From Pleodorina starrii (lineage: Eukaryota; Chlorophyta; Chlorophyceae; Chlamydomonadales; Volvocaceae), in assembly GCA_030267565.1 (NCBI GenBank), contig BRXU01000003.1, positions 2,836,001 to 2,900,000 on the forward strand: a stretch of 64,000 nucleotides of DNA, given 5' to 3'. A program made the translations under genes and the position numbers. The notes under the pieces are model-generated. The model was not told the DNA's origin. It searched no databases and worked only from the letters and a program-made list of their open reading frames with translations. Below are positions 1-11,407 of the stretch, one piece after another; position 1 is the first letter of the stretch; each line of letters starts with the position of its first letter.

Positions 1-3000
1 TGAGACGCTGCAGCTCCCCAATGACGCAGCCCACCACCGTGGCCGACGGATGGTCATCAGGCTCCGCCCTGTGGTAGTGGCCCCAGACCGCCCACAGCCA
101 AGTGGCTCGAAGGGCTGCCCACAGCAGCTGCAGCCCAGGGCTGGTGGGGTAGGCCGGCCACCCTCCCGGCCAGTCTCCCAGCAGCACAGCCGGCTGTCTG
201 AAAGGCAAGTCCGCGGCCCCGGAGACTGCCGCCCACCGCTCTGCCAGCCAAACCCGAGCTGCGGTGTAAGCCCCGCACTCCAAGAAGACGTGGGTCAGGC
301 TGGCGACATGCAGGTTGCCGTCCACCGAGCAGCTAGGAGCAGAGCAGTGGGCACGCTGCGGCTGACCTTTGGAGGCCAGGTACACCCCGCACGGGAGCCG
401 TCCATGGTGCAGCCGCCAGGTGAGCGCCTTGGCCCGGTTGCTTGCGGGGCAGTCCCACAGCCGCTGCCAGGCCCGCCGGCGGTCGAGGGGAGACATGCCA
501 GCCGGGCCATCAGCTGCCGGGTCTGCCTCCGGGGCCGGCCCGGCGGGCGCCGACGGTCCGGCGGCAGCACCGGGGTCCTGCTGGTGCGGTGCCGCATGGC
601 GGCTGCTAGGCTGGCTGACCGGGCTTGCAGCGGCCGAGGGCAGTGATGGGGGGGAGGAGCGGGGCCGCATCCAGCCGGGGCTGGGCGTGGGGTTCATGGC
701 AAACCACCGGCTGCGGCTGGGCGCTTGCTGAGCCAGCCAGTGTTGGTGCCAGCGGGCCTCCTGTTGCTGTAGCTGGCTGTGTGGCTGCTCGGGCCACGCC
801 GCGGGCATGAGGGGCTCCGTGTCCTGGTCCCGGCCCCAGCTGTGACCGCGGGCGGTGAGGCGGTGGCGCACCTCACTCACTGTGTAGTGGATGAGGGGCA
901 GCGTGCCGTGGCCGTGGCTGAGGGGGTAGCACTGGACCGAGTCCCAAAGCCCCAGCAGCTGGTATTCCACTGGCCATGAGGAGGCGCGTTGGGCCGGGGG
1001 CGCCTCGCTGTATCGCTGATGGTCCTCCAAGGTCCAGTGTTGGCGCGGCTTGCGGCCCGGCAGCACGCAGGCTGCAGGCCAGTCGGCGTCCCCTGCTGCT
1101 CCGGCCTGCTCGCTGTCTGGGGGCACCAAGCGGCCGTTGGGCAGGACGGCCCACAAGACTCCCGTAGGGCTGCTGACCCGGCTGCCATCGGGCGACAGGA
1201 GCCAGTCGGGTGCCGGCGGCAGTTCGGGGTCCAGGGGGTCGGCTGGCAGCAGTCTCCGCCAGTCGGCTGGGATGGCCCCAAGGACCGCCTGCATGAGGGG
1301 TTCGTGCTGGGTCATGGGCGACGCTGCACGGAGCTCGGCCAGGGTGCGGGGTCCCAGGTGGGCGGTCCCAGCCGGCGGGGTGAAGGGCTGGTCGGTGGCG
1401 GGGTCACGCAGGGCTGCATTGAAGAACAGGGGCTCATGCAGGATGGCACGCGCGTCCGTGGTCTCTGGGTAGGCCAGCCGGGTCGGGAGCGAGGAGCGGT
1501 AGGACTGCACCAGGCTGGCAATGAACGTAGGCAGGCTGGGGGGCGGTTCCGCCGTGCCATACACCCAGCCCCACCCAGTGGTCCCATCCGGCCTGTACTC
1601 GTCGAGCAGACCCCGCATGATCTGCTTCCATGGCTGCTGGCCGGGCTGAGCGAGCTGGGCGAGGGGCTTCGCATGCAGGGCGACCATGAATGCGTCGAGG
1701 TCGAGATGGCCGACACCGCCACAGTCGTGATCCTGGCAGGCGATCTCCGGGCCAGGCTTCAGCAGGGCCCGTCCGTGGCACACCAGGGACGCGTCTTCCT
1801 CCAGGAGCGACCAGGCCACAAAGCCGTCGATATGCTTGCGGAGTGCCGCCAGCTGGGGTGGGGTGGGGCGGATGATGGAGAGGTGGTATGCCAGGGTGTT
1901 TCCCAGCACCTGTTTGGCCACATGCACCCTGCCCACGAGGCTGAGGCCGTGTCGCCGCCACACATGGCCGAGACGCTGAACCCGCTGAATTCTGCTGGTG
2001 TAGCAGAGCCGCGCGGCCTCCACCGGGTCCAGAGTGAGAGGGATTCCCAGGTGGCGTGGGGGTTCCTCACCGGGAGTCGGGAAACTCGCACCAGTTGCGG
2101 CGTTGGGCCCCACCACCGGCGCGTGGGTACCCAGCACCATCCCCTTCCCCTTGCTGGCATTGACCCGTGCGTTGCTGGCCCTGCAGAACAGCTGGACTGC
2201 CGCGGTAGCGACCTCCCCATCCCTGTCGACATTGCTGACCGTGAGCACCGTATCGTCCGCGTGGTGGGTGACAGGGGGGGCTGGCATGTTGTTGGGGAGG
2301 GTGGGGGTGCGGAGAGCGTTGGTGCTGCGCAGGTGGTGCAGGTACGAGGTGAGAGGTTCCAGCTGCATGACCCACAGGACGGGCGACAGGGTGCTGCCCT
2401 GCTGAAGGCCGTTGCGGACCGGGAAAGGTGCTTACTGGTGCCCATTGACCACCACCCGGCAGGAGCCATCTGACGTGAGCAGGCGCAGCCAGCGCTGTGT
2501 GTGCTGACCGAAGCCCATGGCCTCGGCCACCCGGTAGAGCCAGGGGCGATGGACCCGGTCGTAGGCCTTCTCGATGTCGAGTATGATGAGGGCTGCCGGT
2601 TGCTGCGAGTGCCGCACCCACTCCGCCAGGGCCAGGTGGTAAAGGGTGTTGTCGCGGATGTCCCGGCCGCTGACGAAGGCAGTCTGCAGCGGGTCTATCA
2701 GGTAGTCCAGTGCCGGCTGTAGGCGATTGCTGACGGCCTTGCAGACAAGCTTGTAGTCGCATTGGAGCAGGGTGATGGGCCGGTAGCTGCTCAGGCTGGG
2801 CCGGGGCAGGCCTTTGCCTTTGTAGATGAGAGTGATGACCCCTTCGCGCCAGCTGAGCGGCAGGGAGTCGGCAGCTGCGGCCCCGGTCTCCACGGATCCC
2901 TGGGTGAAGGCTGCGTTGGCGGCGGCGAGCAGCAGCGGGCCCAGCAGCGGCCACAGCACCCGGTACACCTCATAAGGCAGGCCGTCCGAGCCAGGGGCGG

Positions 3001-4504
3001 TGCCATTCAGACAGGACGACAGAGCAGCCGCAAGTTCGTCCAGCTGCAGCTCGCCGGCGGCTGGGGCTGCGTCGGCAGCTTCCCTGAGGGGCTGGGGGAG
3101 CCGGCGGCGGAGGTGCTGCAGGAGCTGGTCTTGGGCTGTCAGGTCCACCTGCTCCACCCGGAACAGACCCGTGGGGCTGTCACTGCTGTACATGGCGTGG
3201 GCCGCGGCTGTGATAGCGGCGGCCGCACCCGGGTCACTGAGCGGAACCGGGAGGGGCTGACCCGGGACTGAGAGGTGGGTGACTGGCTCCCGGGTGCGCA
3301 CCTCGCGTCCGAGCTGGTGGAACCAGCCGGAGCCCTTGTCGCCATGCTGCGTGTACGCGGCGTCCAGCGCTGCTGTGCGGCGGATGGCGGCCTGTTTGAC
3401 TGCCGTGGTGAGCTGGCTGCAGGCCTGTGCTGCCAAGGCGCCGGCGTCGGGCCCGGGCATAGCATGCTGCATGGCTGCCAGGGCTGCACACGCAGCGTGT
3501 TTGGCCGCCCTCAGGCTGGCGGCCTGGTCCGTCAGGTGCTGTCTGTGGAGGTGATCGGCTGCACTGCGGAGGCGACCTTTCAGACATTCCCACACCTCAC
3601 GTGGGTCAGCAGCGGCGTCTTGCTGCTGGACGGCCTGGATTGCCAGCTCCACTGCCGACTGCAGGCGGGGCAGCAGGCTGGGGTGGTACAGCAGGTACGT
3701 GGGGAACGCCCAGCTGCTGCGGCCGAGGGTGGGGAGCCCTGGCAGGGCCAGCTCCAAGAGCACCCCATGATGATCCCCCGGGGCGCCTGGCACCACCCGA
3801 ACAGCTGTCACGTACTGCTGCAGAGGGTGGCTAATGAGCCAGCGGTCCAGGCGTGCCACCGGCGGTCGAGTTGGTGATGCCGGGTGAGTGAAGCCCCCCC
3901 CCACGCCGGAAGACAGCCAGGGGTCGACCAGATTGGCCCCGTGGACCAGGGCCTGCAGTGCAGGCCTCCCGCCGGCCCGATGGGCAGACGGTTGGGCCTC
4001 GTCACCCGCATGCAGGACGCAGTTAAGGTCCCCTCCAAGCAGAATGTGGCGGTCTGTCTCGAGGTATGGCTGCAGGCTTTGGAAGAACTCTGGGCGGCTG
4101 GCGGCCACCGACGGGGCGTAGATGCATAGGAGGCGTAGGCGAAGGTGGAGGACATCCCAGTCCCAGCAGCAGACACGGCCGGCAGTGTCCGAGGTGTACG
4201 GGTGCTGCACACAGCCCGGCAGGCTGATCCCTGGCCGCGCCAGGATGGCTGCCCCACAGCTGAGGTCCGTCCCCGGGCTGTAACCCCATTTGCCCCGCCA
4301 GGGGGCCCCCGGGCCGCTGCCTCGTTGTAAAACTGACTGCAGTGCTGCTTTGCTGCCCAGTTTCGCCTCCTGTACAAAGGTGACATCCGGGTTGCCTGCG
4401 ACCTGCTGCTGGTAGCAGAGCAGCCTGGAGGCTCGCGCCCGCCCAAGCCCATTGACGTTTACGGTCAGGAGCTTGAAGGTGGGCGCGGTCCCGTCGGTCC
4501 TCAT
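1..4504 (-). pseudogene. LINE-A ORF2 (endonuclease-RT-zinc finger), one nonsense codon, runs off the window
   Basis: Starts at ATG 4504. Residues 1-260 are an APE-type endonuclease: VNVNG near 15-19, catalytic Glu in QEA at 46, IYAPS at 128-132, GGDLN at 157-161, GDHHG at 243-247. After a linker comes the RT: motif A around LDIEKAYD, motif B GLQQGS, motif C HADDT (an Ala-Asp-Asp core with His in place of the usual Tyr or Phe). At 2434-2432 a TCA codon present in sister copies has become TAA, after residue 690. The frame then stays open to base 1, reaching the zf-RVT-like Cys/His region (H..HGRLPCGVY..C..C..H..C). Role: nicking of target DNA and target-primed reverse transcription. Confidence 0.9.
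4501..4504 (-). promoter_or_regulatory. ATGA stop-start overlap between LINE ORF1 and ORF2
   Basis: The bases ATGA on the minus strand (4504 to 4501) hold the ORF2 start ATG and the ORF1 stop TGA. ORF2 is therefore -1 relative to ORF1 and begins exactly at its stop. Such overlaps drive termination-reinitiation of ORF2 in some non-LTR elements. The ORF2 frame is also open upstream to 5080, so a frameshift fusion cannot be excluded. Confidence 0.75.
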
Positions 4505-5766
4505 GGCTGCGCGCCACGCGCCGCCCGTCGGGAGGGGCGGCCGTCGTGGCGGGCGATTTGGGTTCGGGCCTGCTGCAGTTGGCCCAGAGCAGCGACGATG
4601 AAGGAGCGCACGTGCCCGGGGGTGGGGTGCAGGCCCGGCAGGAATGGGGCCAGGGAGCGCAGATGGTCGTGGTAGACCTTCAGAAATGCGCCGGCAGAGC
4701 TGCGATTGCCGGTCTGAGCTTGGAGGGTGGGCTCCAGGGCGGATTGGGCCGCTGCCAGCACCTCGGGCTGCACATGCGGGCACCGTGGGGACAGATAGCT
4801 GTGGTTCTCGCGCAGGAGGAGGGCGTCCAGTTCCATTGCGCCGAGGGGCGCTGGGGGCGACAGGTCCAGCTGGTGCAGTGCCCGGCGGCAGAAGGCGACC
4901 ACGACGGGGCGGGGATCGACGAGCTCCGGAGACTCCAGTCGGGGGTGGTGGCGGATGAAGAGCTTTCGCAGAACCGCCTGGAAGGCGATGGACGAGCAGG
5001 CGGGGTGGGGGCATGCCGCGAAGTAGTCCACGAACTGGTCGTGGTACCCAGCCGCAAGGGTGTCTGCGGGGGGGACCCACTGGCTGGGCGTGGCTGTGAT
5101 CAAGCTAGCGGCCCGCAGCACGTCGAGCTCCGCGGACGGCAGTCCCAGGCCCGGGGCAGTGCTGGGGCCCGGCGGGGGCTGGTGTGGAGGGCTGGCGGCC
5201 TGCGCTGTGGGGCTGTGGGCGGCCAGCTGGGGCGGCGGGCCGTGAGCTGCCCAGCCGGGGCTGGGCGTCAGCTGGGGGGGCAGCTCGGGCCCCCCGTCCC
5301 CCCCGGGGCCGTGGTGGCCAGCCGTGCCTGTGGGTGGAGCCTGGGGCGGTGGCTGGGTCAGCGTGGGCCCGCCCCTGGCCGAGGTGGGGTCGAGGGGCTG
5401 GTGGTGGCGGGTGAAGGCGTCCGGTTGTCGCCACCACCGCCCGGTGCTGCCGGCCTGGGGAGATGTGGGGGCTCTGGAGGGGCCCTGCTGCTCCTGGTGG
5501 GGGGTCCCACTGGGGCTGCCCTGGTGGGCCCCTGGGGGGGCCGCCAGCGTGGCCGGCTCAGCCTCGGGAGGGGAGAAGGTGCCGCCGATGGGAGTGGAGT
5601 CGGGGCCCCAGCCCTGGGGGTTGGCGCCAACCCCGGCCCGGGGGTATGGGGACAGACGCCGGTTCTGCGCATCCTGGATGGTCCGCAACACAGCTGGGAG
5701 GCTGTTGGGGCCGTCCGGGGCCTCCACCAGCTGGGGTCGGCGCCACCATGCCTGGCCATCAGCCAT
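4501..5766 (-). CDS. LINE-A ORF1 protein (Pro-rich, probable RNA-binding partner)
   Basis: Open frame of about 421 codons from the ATG at 5766. The frame stays open further upstream to 5925, but that part lies in antisense copy A2, so the 5766 start is preferred. The first 200 residues are rich in Pro, Gly, Gln and Ala and look disordered. The C-terminal half is more ordered, with many Leu/Ala helices, an HH pair and scattered Cys, but has no CCHC knuckle and no RRM that I recognise. By position it is the L1-type ORF1, expected to bind the element RNA. It ends in TGA overlapping the ORF2 ATG. Confidence 0.7.
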   Translation of the reverse strand: MADGQAWWRRPQLVEAPDGPNSLPAVLRTIQDAQNRRLSPYPRAGVGANPQGWGPDSTPIGGTFSPPEAEPATLAAPPGAHQGSPSGTPHQEQQGPSRAPTSPQAGSTGRWWRQPDAFTRHHQPLDPTSARGGPTLTQPPPQAPPTGTAGHHGPGGDGGPELPPQLTPSPGWAAHGPPPQLAAHSPTAQAASPPHQPPPGPSTAPGLGLPSAELDVLRAASLITATPSQWVPPADTLAAGYHDQFVDYFAACPHPACSSIAFQAVLRKLFIRHHPRLESPELVDPRPVVVAFCRRALHQLDLSPPAPLGAMELDALLLRENHSYLSPRCPHVQPEVLAAAQSALEPTLQAQTGNRSSAGAFLKVYHDHLRSLAPFLPGLHPTPGHVRSFIVAALGQLQQARTQIARHDGRPSRRAARGAQP

Positions 5767-5861
5767 CCCAGGGGAGGAAGGGCTGAGGGCAGCCGAGGCA
5801 GGGCTGGGGGCTGGGGGCCCTGATCCCGCCGTGGAGGGGGTGGGTGGGCCAGAGGGGTGGA

Positions 5862-7755
5862 ACCCTGCTCCAATGCGACTACAAGCTTGTCTGCAAAGCC
5901 GTAAGCAATCGCCTACAGCCGGCACTGGACTACCTGATAGACCCGCTGCAGACTGCCTTCGTCAGCGGCCGGGACATCCGGGACAACACCCTTTACCACC
6001 TGGCCCTGGCGGAGTGGGTGCGGCACTCGCAGCAACCAGCAGCCCTCATCATCCTCGACATCGAGAAGGCCTACGACCGGGTTCATCGCCCCTGGCTCTT
6101 CCGGGTGGCCGAGGCCATGGGCTTCGGTCAGCACACACAGCGCTGGCTGCGCCTGCTCACGTCAGATGGCTCCTGCCGGGTGGTGGTCAATGGGCACCGG
6201 TCAGCACCTTTCCCGGTCCGCAACGGCCTTCAGCAGGGCAGCACCCTGTCGCCCGTCCTGTGGGTCATGCAGCTGGAACCCCTCACCTCGTACCTGCACC
6301 ACCTGCGCAGCACCAAACTCTCAGCACCCCCACCCTCCCCAACAACGTGCCAGCCCCCCCTGTCACCCACCACGCGGACGATACGGTGCTCACAGTCAGC
6401 AATGTCGACAGGGATGGGGAGGTCGCTACCGCGGCTGTCCAGCTGTTCTGCAGGGCCAGCAACGCACGGGTCAATACCAGCAAGGGGAAGGGGATGGTGC
6501 TGGGCACCCACGAGCCGGTGGTGGGGCCCAACGCCGCAACCGGTGAGTGAGTGAGGTGCGCCACCGCCTCACCGCCCGCGGTCACAGCTGGGGCCGGGAC
6601 CAAGACACGGGGCCCCTCATGCCCGCGGCGTGGCCCGAGCAGCCGCACAGCCAGCTACAGCAACAGGAAGCCCGCTGGCACCAACACTGGCTGGCTCAGC
6701 AAGCACCCAGCCGCAGCCGGTGGTTTGCCATGAACCCCACACCCAGCCCCGGCTGGATGCGGCCCCGATCCTCCCCCCCATCACTGCCCTCGGCTGCTGC
6801 AAGCCCGGTCAGCCAGCCTGGCAGCCGCCATGTGGCACCGCACCAGCAGGACCCCGGTGCTGCCGCCGGACCGTCGGCACCCGCCGGGCCGGCCCCGGAG
6901 GTAGACCAGGCAGCTGATGGCCTGGCTGGCATGTCTCCCCTCGACTGCCGGCGGGCCTGGCAGCGGCTGTGGGACTGCCCCGCAAGCAACCGGGCCAAGG
7001 CGCTAGCCTGGCGGCTGCACCATGGACGGCTCCCGTGCGGGGTGTACCTGGCCTCCAAAGGTCAGCCGCAGCGTGCCCACTGCCCTGCTCCTAGCTGCTC
7101 GGTGGACGGCAGCCTGCATGTCGCCAGCCTGACCCACGTCTTCTTGGAGTGCGGGGCTTACACCGCAGCTCGGGCTTGGCTGGCAGAGCTGTGGGCGGCA
7201 GTCTCCGGGGCCGTGGACTTGCCCTTCAGCCAGCCGGCTGTGCTACTGGGGGACTGGCCGGGAGGGTGGCCGGCCTACCCCACCAGCCCTGGGCTGCAGC
7301 TGCTGTGGGCGGCCCTTCGAGCCACTTGGCTGTGGGCGGTCTGGGGCCACTACCACAGGGCGGAGCCTGATGACCATCCGTCGGCCACGGTGGTGGGCTG
7401 CGTCATTGGGGAGCTGCAGCGTCTCATGAGGGCACATTTCAGCATGGCGGCGCTCTCCGAGGACACTCTGGCGGGGCTGCCCCGGGGCCACATCACAGCG
7501 CAGTTGAAGCCCGGCCGGTTGGATGCCTTCGAAGCCTCCTGGGCGCATGGAGGCGTCCTCTGCTCCGTACAGCGGGTGGCTGGCAGCAGCCCGCGTCTGC
7601 AGGTTCATCTGTCCCGGGTGGCCCCGGTCCCAGCACCACAGGCACCCGCCGGGGGCGCCCAGGCAGCACAGCAGGTCTCCCCGCCCGGGTCAGCCATCAG
7701 CGCCCAGCCCAGCCAGGCAGCAGCTCAGCTGACAGGGCAGCCGGGGCCGTCGTGA
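5862..7755 (+). pseudogene. LINE-A ORF2 fragment of copy A2 (RT + C-terminal domain)
   Basis: Encodes RT from the TLLQCDYKLV region through HADDT, then the C-terminal zinc-finger domain and the native end at TGA 7753-7755. It has two lesions. One C is missing at about 6316 (AACACT to AAACT), which shifts the frame. About 1.2 kb between the RT and the C-terminal part is deleted, with the junction near 6545 (compare the complete stretch in copy A4, 11985-13190). The last 402 residues after the junction are open and end in GQPGPS as in other copies. Confidence 0.88.
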
Positions 7756-8248
7756 GCGGGGTGTTGCGAGTCGGGGGTTCTTAGGGTGCGAGGGAGCTCG
7801 AGGGTGGGGAGCGGGCAGTGCGGGTTGCCTAGGGAGGGGGGTGCGGTGCGGGGCTTGCTGTGGGTGGGGCCTGAGGGGGTCTTGGGGGTCGGGGGAGCTT
7901 CGGAGCAGGGTTGGTGTGGTGCAGGCTGCTGCGGGAGGCAGGTGCGGTTCGGGGGCTGCTGTCTTGAGGGGTCGCCCCCTGTGTGGAGTCTGTGGGTGCT
8001 TTGTCGCAGGCGCTCTCGTACCCTGGTCTCCGACCCGGCGGTGCTGTCCCTGCGGCCTGGAGGGGGTTTTTGGGGGACGGGGGGTCTTGGGAGTGGGGTG
8101 CGCGCGGCGCGGGGGGGACTGGGGAGGGTTTCGGGGGGGACTGGGGAGGGGCGGGGGGGCTTCGGTGCAGGGTTGGTGCGGTGCAGGCTGCTGTGGGAGG
8201 CAGGTGCGGTTCGGGGGTCGCTGTCTGGAGGGAACGCCCCCAGGGTGG

Positions 8249-8581
8249 ACTTACCTGCACCCCACAGAAGCAGGCAATGGATCATTGGCTGGCAACAGGG
8301 AAACCTTGCAATTCCCCCCGGGATCCCGGGATCGAAACCAGTCAGTGACCATTACCCGGGGTGTGATGAGAAAGGAGGGTGCCCACCCCTGTCCCTGTCC
8401 CGTCCGGAGGTTTACAAGACTCATCATACAGTCATCAGCACCATCCAGCTGGCCCGTGGAATCGCCCAGAAGCCTGGCACGCTAGCTACTCAGCAGAAGT
8501 GGCAGCATCAGTGGAGCCGCCAGACAACATGTGTGTCCCATGTCCCGAGTCGGGGTTCCTCCGGAATTAAAAAAAAAAAAA
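8249..8581 (+). mobile_element. SINE-1 copy S1 (5'-truncated)
   Basis: 333 bp poly(A)-ended SINE inserted in the 3' UTR of LINE A2. It lacks the tRNA-like head and starts at ACTTACCTGCACC. It ends TCCGGAATT plus a run of A. It is bounded by the 7-bp duplication AGGGTGG (8242-8248 and 8582-8588), a clear sign of target-primed integration. Confidence 0.9.
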
Positions 8582-9040
8582 AGGGTGGGGTCTGCGGGAG
8601 TCTTGTCGCCGGCGCGCTTGTGCCCTGGCTTCCAGCCAGGCGGTGCTGCCCCTGCTGCGCCCGTGGGGGTTCTTGGGAGCCGGGGGGCCGCGGGAGTGCG
8701 GTTCCCGCGGTGTGGGGTGTCTTGGGAGGGAGGTGTGTCTTGGGGCCAGCTGCCTTGCGGGGACGCCCCCAGGGTGGGGTCGGTTGTTGTTTGTCTCTGG
8801 TGCGCTTCGTGTGGCGCCATTCCTGCGGCTTTTGTGGCTCTAGGAGGCGGTTTAGGTGGTGCGGGGTTCTCTTCGGGCGTGCTGTGGTCCTCCTGTTTCC
8901 TCTGGTGCTCCCCGGCGGGAGGGGCTTGTCCGCCCTGGTTCTCTGTGGCGGTTGCCCGGTTTTGTTTGCCGTTCCTGTTGCTGTCGCCCTGGGTGTAGGG
9001 TTCGCCCCTTGGCTGTTGAGGTTGTGCAGGTTGTGGTTGT

Positions 9041-10426
9041 TTTTTTTTTCTGCGAGGGACGTTACAAGGACTGGGAAAGCGAAGCCCAACGGGCAAGCCG
9101 AGCAAGACCGGCAAGCCGCAACAGCCTGGCAAGAAGCCCAAAAAACCACCGCAAGGAGCCAAGGAGAGAGAAAAAGCCAAGCAACGCCTAAACTCGCAGA
9201 CAGGACAGGGACAGGGACGGGGGCAGCAAGGGGCCAGGAGCCACTGCTGCACGGGCGGCACACACGGCCACCCCTACCTCCAAGACACCGAGGAGGGAAC
9301 CGAAACCAACACCAGGGCCCAACACCAGGGCCAAACCCCTGGGCCCAACACCAGGGCCAACACCACGGCCCAACACCAGGGCCAACCCCACAGCCCAACA
9401 CCAGGGCCCAACACCAGGGCCCAAAACCAGAGCCAACACCACGGCCCAACACCAGGGCCAAAACCACGGCCCAACACCCGGGCCAGCACCACGGACCAAC
9501 AACAGGGCCCGTCACCGGAGACAAGCCCCAGGGATGGGCAAAGGCCCCAACAGCGACCACAGCGACAACACAACCACAACCTGCACAACCTCAACAGCCA
9601 AGGGGCGAGCCCTACACCCTGGGCGACAGCAACAGGAACAACAAACAAAACCGGGCAACCGCCGCAGCGAACCAGGGCAAAACGAGCCCCCCCCCACCGG
9701 GGAGCACCAGAGAAAACAGAAAACCCACAGCACGCCCGAAGAGAACCCCGCACCACCGAAACCGCCTCCCAGAGCCACAAAAGCCGCAGCGACGGTGCCA
9801 CACAAGCGCACCGGAGACAAACAACAACCGACCCCACCCTGGGGGCGTCCCCGCAAGACAGCAGGCCCGAAGACACACCTCCCTCCCAAGACACCCCGCA
9901 CCGCAGGAACCTCACTCCCACGTCCCCCCGGCTCCCAAGAACCCCCACGGGCGCAGCAGGGGCAACACTGCCTGGCTGGAAGCCAGGGCACAAGCGCGCC
10001 GGCGACAAGACACCCGCAGACCCCACCCTGGGGGCGACCCCCGAACCGCACCTGCCTCCCACGGCGGCCTGCACCACACCAACCCTGCACCGAAGCCCCC
10101 CCGCCCCTCCCCAGTCCCCCCCGAAACCCTCCCCAGACCCCCCGGCGCCACACGCACCCCACTCCCAAGAACCCCCCCCTCCAGGCCGCAGGGGCAGCAC
10201 CGCCGGGTCAGAGACCAAGGCACGAGAGCGCCAGCGACAAAACACCCACAGACCCCACACAGGGGGCGACCCCTCAAGACAGCAGCCTCCGAACCGCACC
10301 TGCCTCCCGCGGCAGCCTGCACCACACCAACCCTGCTCCTAAGCTCCCCCGACCCCCAAGACCCCCTCCGGCCCCACCCACAGCAAGCCCCGCACCGTAC
10401 CCCCCTCCCTAGGCAACCCGCACCGT
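9041..10426 (-). mobile_element. LINE-A copy A3 (3' UTR only)
   Basis: Antisense, 5'-truncated copy within the UTR of A2. On the plus strand it starts with a T run and CTGCGAGGGAC (the complement of the LINE 3' end) and extends through the whole UTR to within about 90 bp of the ORF2 stop. The flanking 5-bp duplication GTTGT lies at 9036-9040 and 10427-10431. It has no coding part. The long Pro/Thr/Gln-rich frames across it are artefacts of the GC-rich minisatellite. Confidence 0.88.
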
Positions 10427-10496
10427 GTTGTGTTGTCGCTGTGGTCGCTGTTGGGGCCTTTGCCCGGCCCTGGGGTTTGTCCTCGGTGACGGGCCC

Positions 10497-10750
10497 TGTT
10501 GTTGGTCAGTGGTGCTGGCCCGGGTGTTGGGCCGTGGTTTTTGCCCTGGTGTTGGGCCGTGGTGTTGGCTCTGGTTTTTGGGCCCTGGTGTTGGGCCCTG
10601 GTGTTGGGCTGTGGGGTTGGCCCTGGTGTTGGGCTGTGGGGTTGGCCCTGGTGTTGGGCTGTGGGGTTGGCCCTGGTGTTGGGCCGTGGTGTTGGCCCTG
10701 GTGTTGGGCCCTGGGGTTTGGCCCTGGTGTTGGGCCCTGGTGTTGGTTTC
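10497..10750 (+). repeat. LINE-A 3' UTR minisatellite (GGTGTTGGGCC type)
   Basis: Tandem array of 12-18 bp G/T-rich units (variants of TTGGGCCCTGGTG and TTGGGCTGTGGGG). Every long LINE-A UTR has it, with different unit numbers and order; this copy has an extra GGGCTGTGGGGTTGGCCCTGGT block. It ends just before the conserved TTTCGGTTCCCTCCTCGG segment. The unit-number differences suggest slippage during reverse transcription or replication. Confidence 0.85.
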
Positions 10751-10991
10751 GGTTCCCTCCTCGGTGTCTTGGAGGAAGGGGCGGCCGTGTGTGCCGCCCG
10801 TGCAGCAGTGGCTCCTGGCCTCTTGCTGCCCCCGTCCCTGTCCCTGTCCTGTCTGCGAGTTTAGGCGTTGCTTGGCTTTTTCCCTCTCCTCGGCTCCTTG
10901 CAGTGGTTTCTTGGGCTTCTTGCCAGGTTGTTGTGGCTTGCCGGTCTTGCTCGGCTTGCCCGTTGGGCTTCGCTTTCCCAGTCCTTGTAAC

Positions 10992-11407
10992 ATGGTAAGT
11001 TCTACACCGAAAGTTAAGGCACTGCTTTCGGCCCGGGTGACCCGGGTTCAAGTCCCATCAAGGACATTTGGAACTTACCTGCACCCCACAGAAGCAGGCA
11101 ATGGTTCATTGGCTGGCAACAGGGAAACCTTGCAATTCCCCCCGGGATCCCGGGATCAAAACCAGTCAGTGACCATTACCCGGGGTGTGATGAGGAAGGA
11201 GGGTGCCCACCCCTGTCCCTGTCCCGTCCGGAGGTTTACAAGACTCATCATACAGTCATCAGCACCGTCCAGCTGGCCCCGTGGAGTCGCCCAGAAGCCT
11301 GGCACGCTAGCTACTCAGCAGAAGTGGCAGCATCAGTGGAGCCGCCAGACAACATGTGTGTCCCATGTCCCGAGTCGGGGTTCCTCCGGAATTAAAAAAA
11401 AAAAAAA
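10992..11407 (+). mobile_element. SINE-1 copy S2 (full-length)
   Basis: About 415 bp. The tRNA-like head (to about 11078) has the D-arm-like GTTAAGGC and the B-box-like GGGTTCAAGTCCC, and is enclosed by a 9-bp inverted repeat, GGTAAGTTC and GAACTTACC. A unique body of about 310 bp and the end TCCGGAATT plus poly(A) follow. The copy sits 12 bp upstream of the LINE A2 poly(A), splitting GTAAC from GTCCCTCGCAG. Internal pol III promoter boxes are implied but not proven. Confidence 0.9.

Larger units (their letters stand above)
1..5861 (-). mobile_element. LINE-A copy A1 (L1-clade LINE, 5' two thirds)
   Basis: Longest copy of the LINE family that fills both ends of the window. It carries ORF1 and ORF2 in L1-like order, and its 3' end lies beyond the window start. 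At about 5861 it meets copy A2 head to head (A2 begins inside its RT domain), so the true 5' end and any promoter of A1 may have been lost. The clade call rests on an APE-type endonuclease, an RT, a C-terminal RT-associated zinc finger and, in sister copies, a plain poly(A) tail. The only clear lesion in A1 is one nonsense codon in ORF2. Confidence 0.9.

Noticed and set aside
989..2473. 494-codon plus-strand frame
   Set aside because: Antisense shadow of LINE ORF2, whose RT and zinc-finger motifs are on the minus strand.
6535..6560. Intron-like CGGTGAGTGAGTG at the LINE A2 deletion joint
   Set aside because: The donor-like bases are created by the deletion join; the complete copy has no GT...AG pair at these borders.
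10497..10750. CRISPR array
   Set aside because: Contiguous short minisatellite units without unique spacers, in a eukaryotic LINE UTR.
7786..10998. 1070-codon plus-strand frame
   Set aside because: It crosses LINE UTR, a SINE and an antisense LINE UTR. Long frames here arise from GC-rich, stop-poor sequence on both strands, and no domain is present.
11000..11080. tRNA gene
   Set aside because: The A- and B-box-like segments do not fold into a full cloverleaf and the segment is the head of a repeated SINE.
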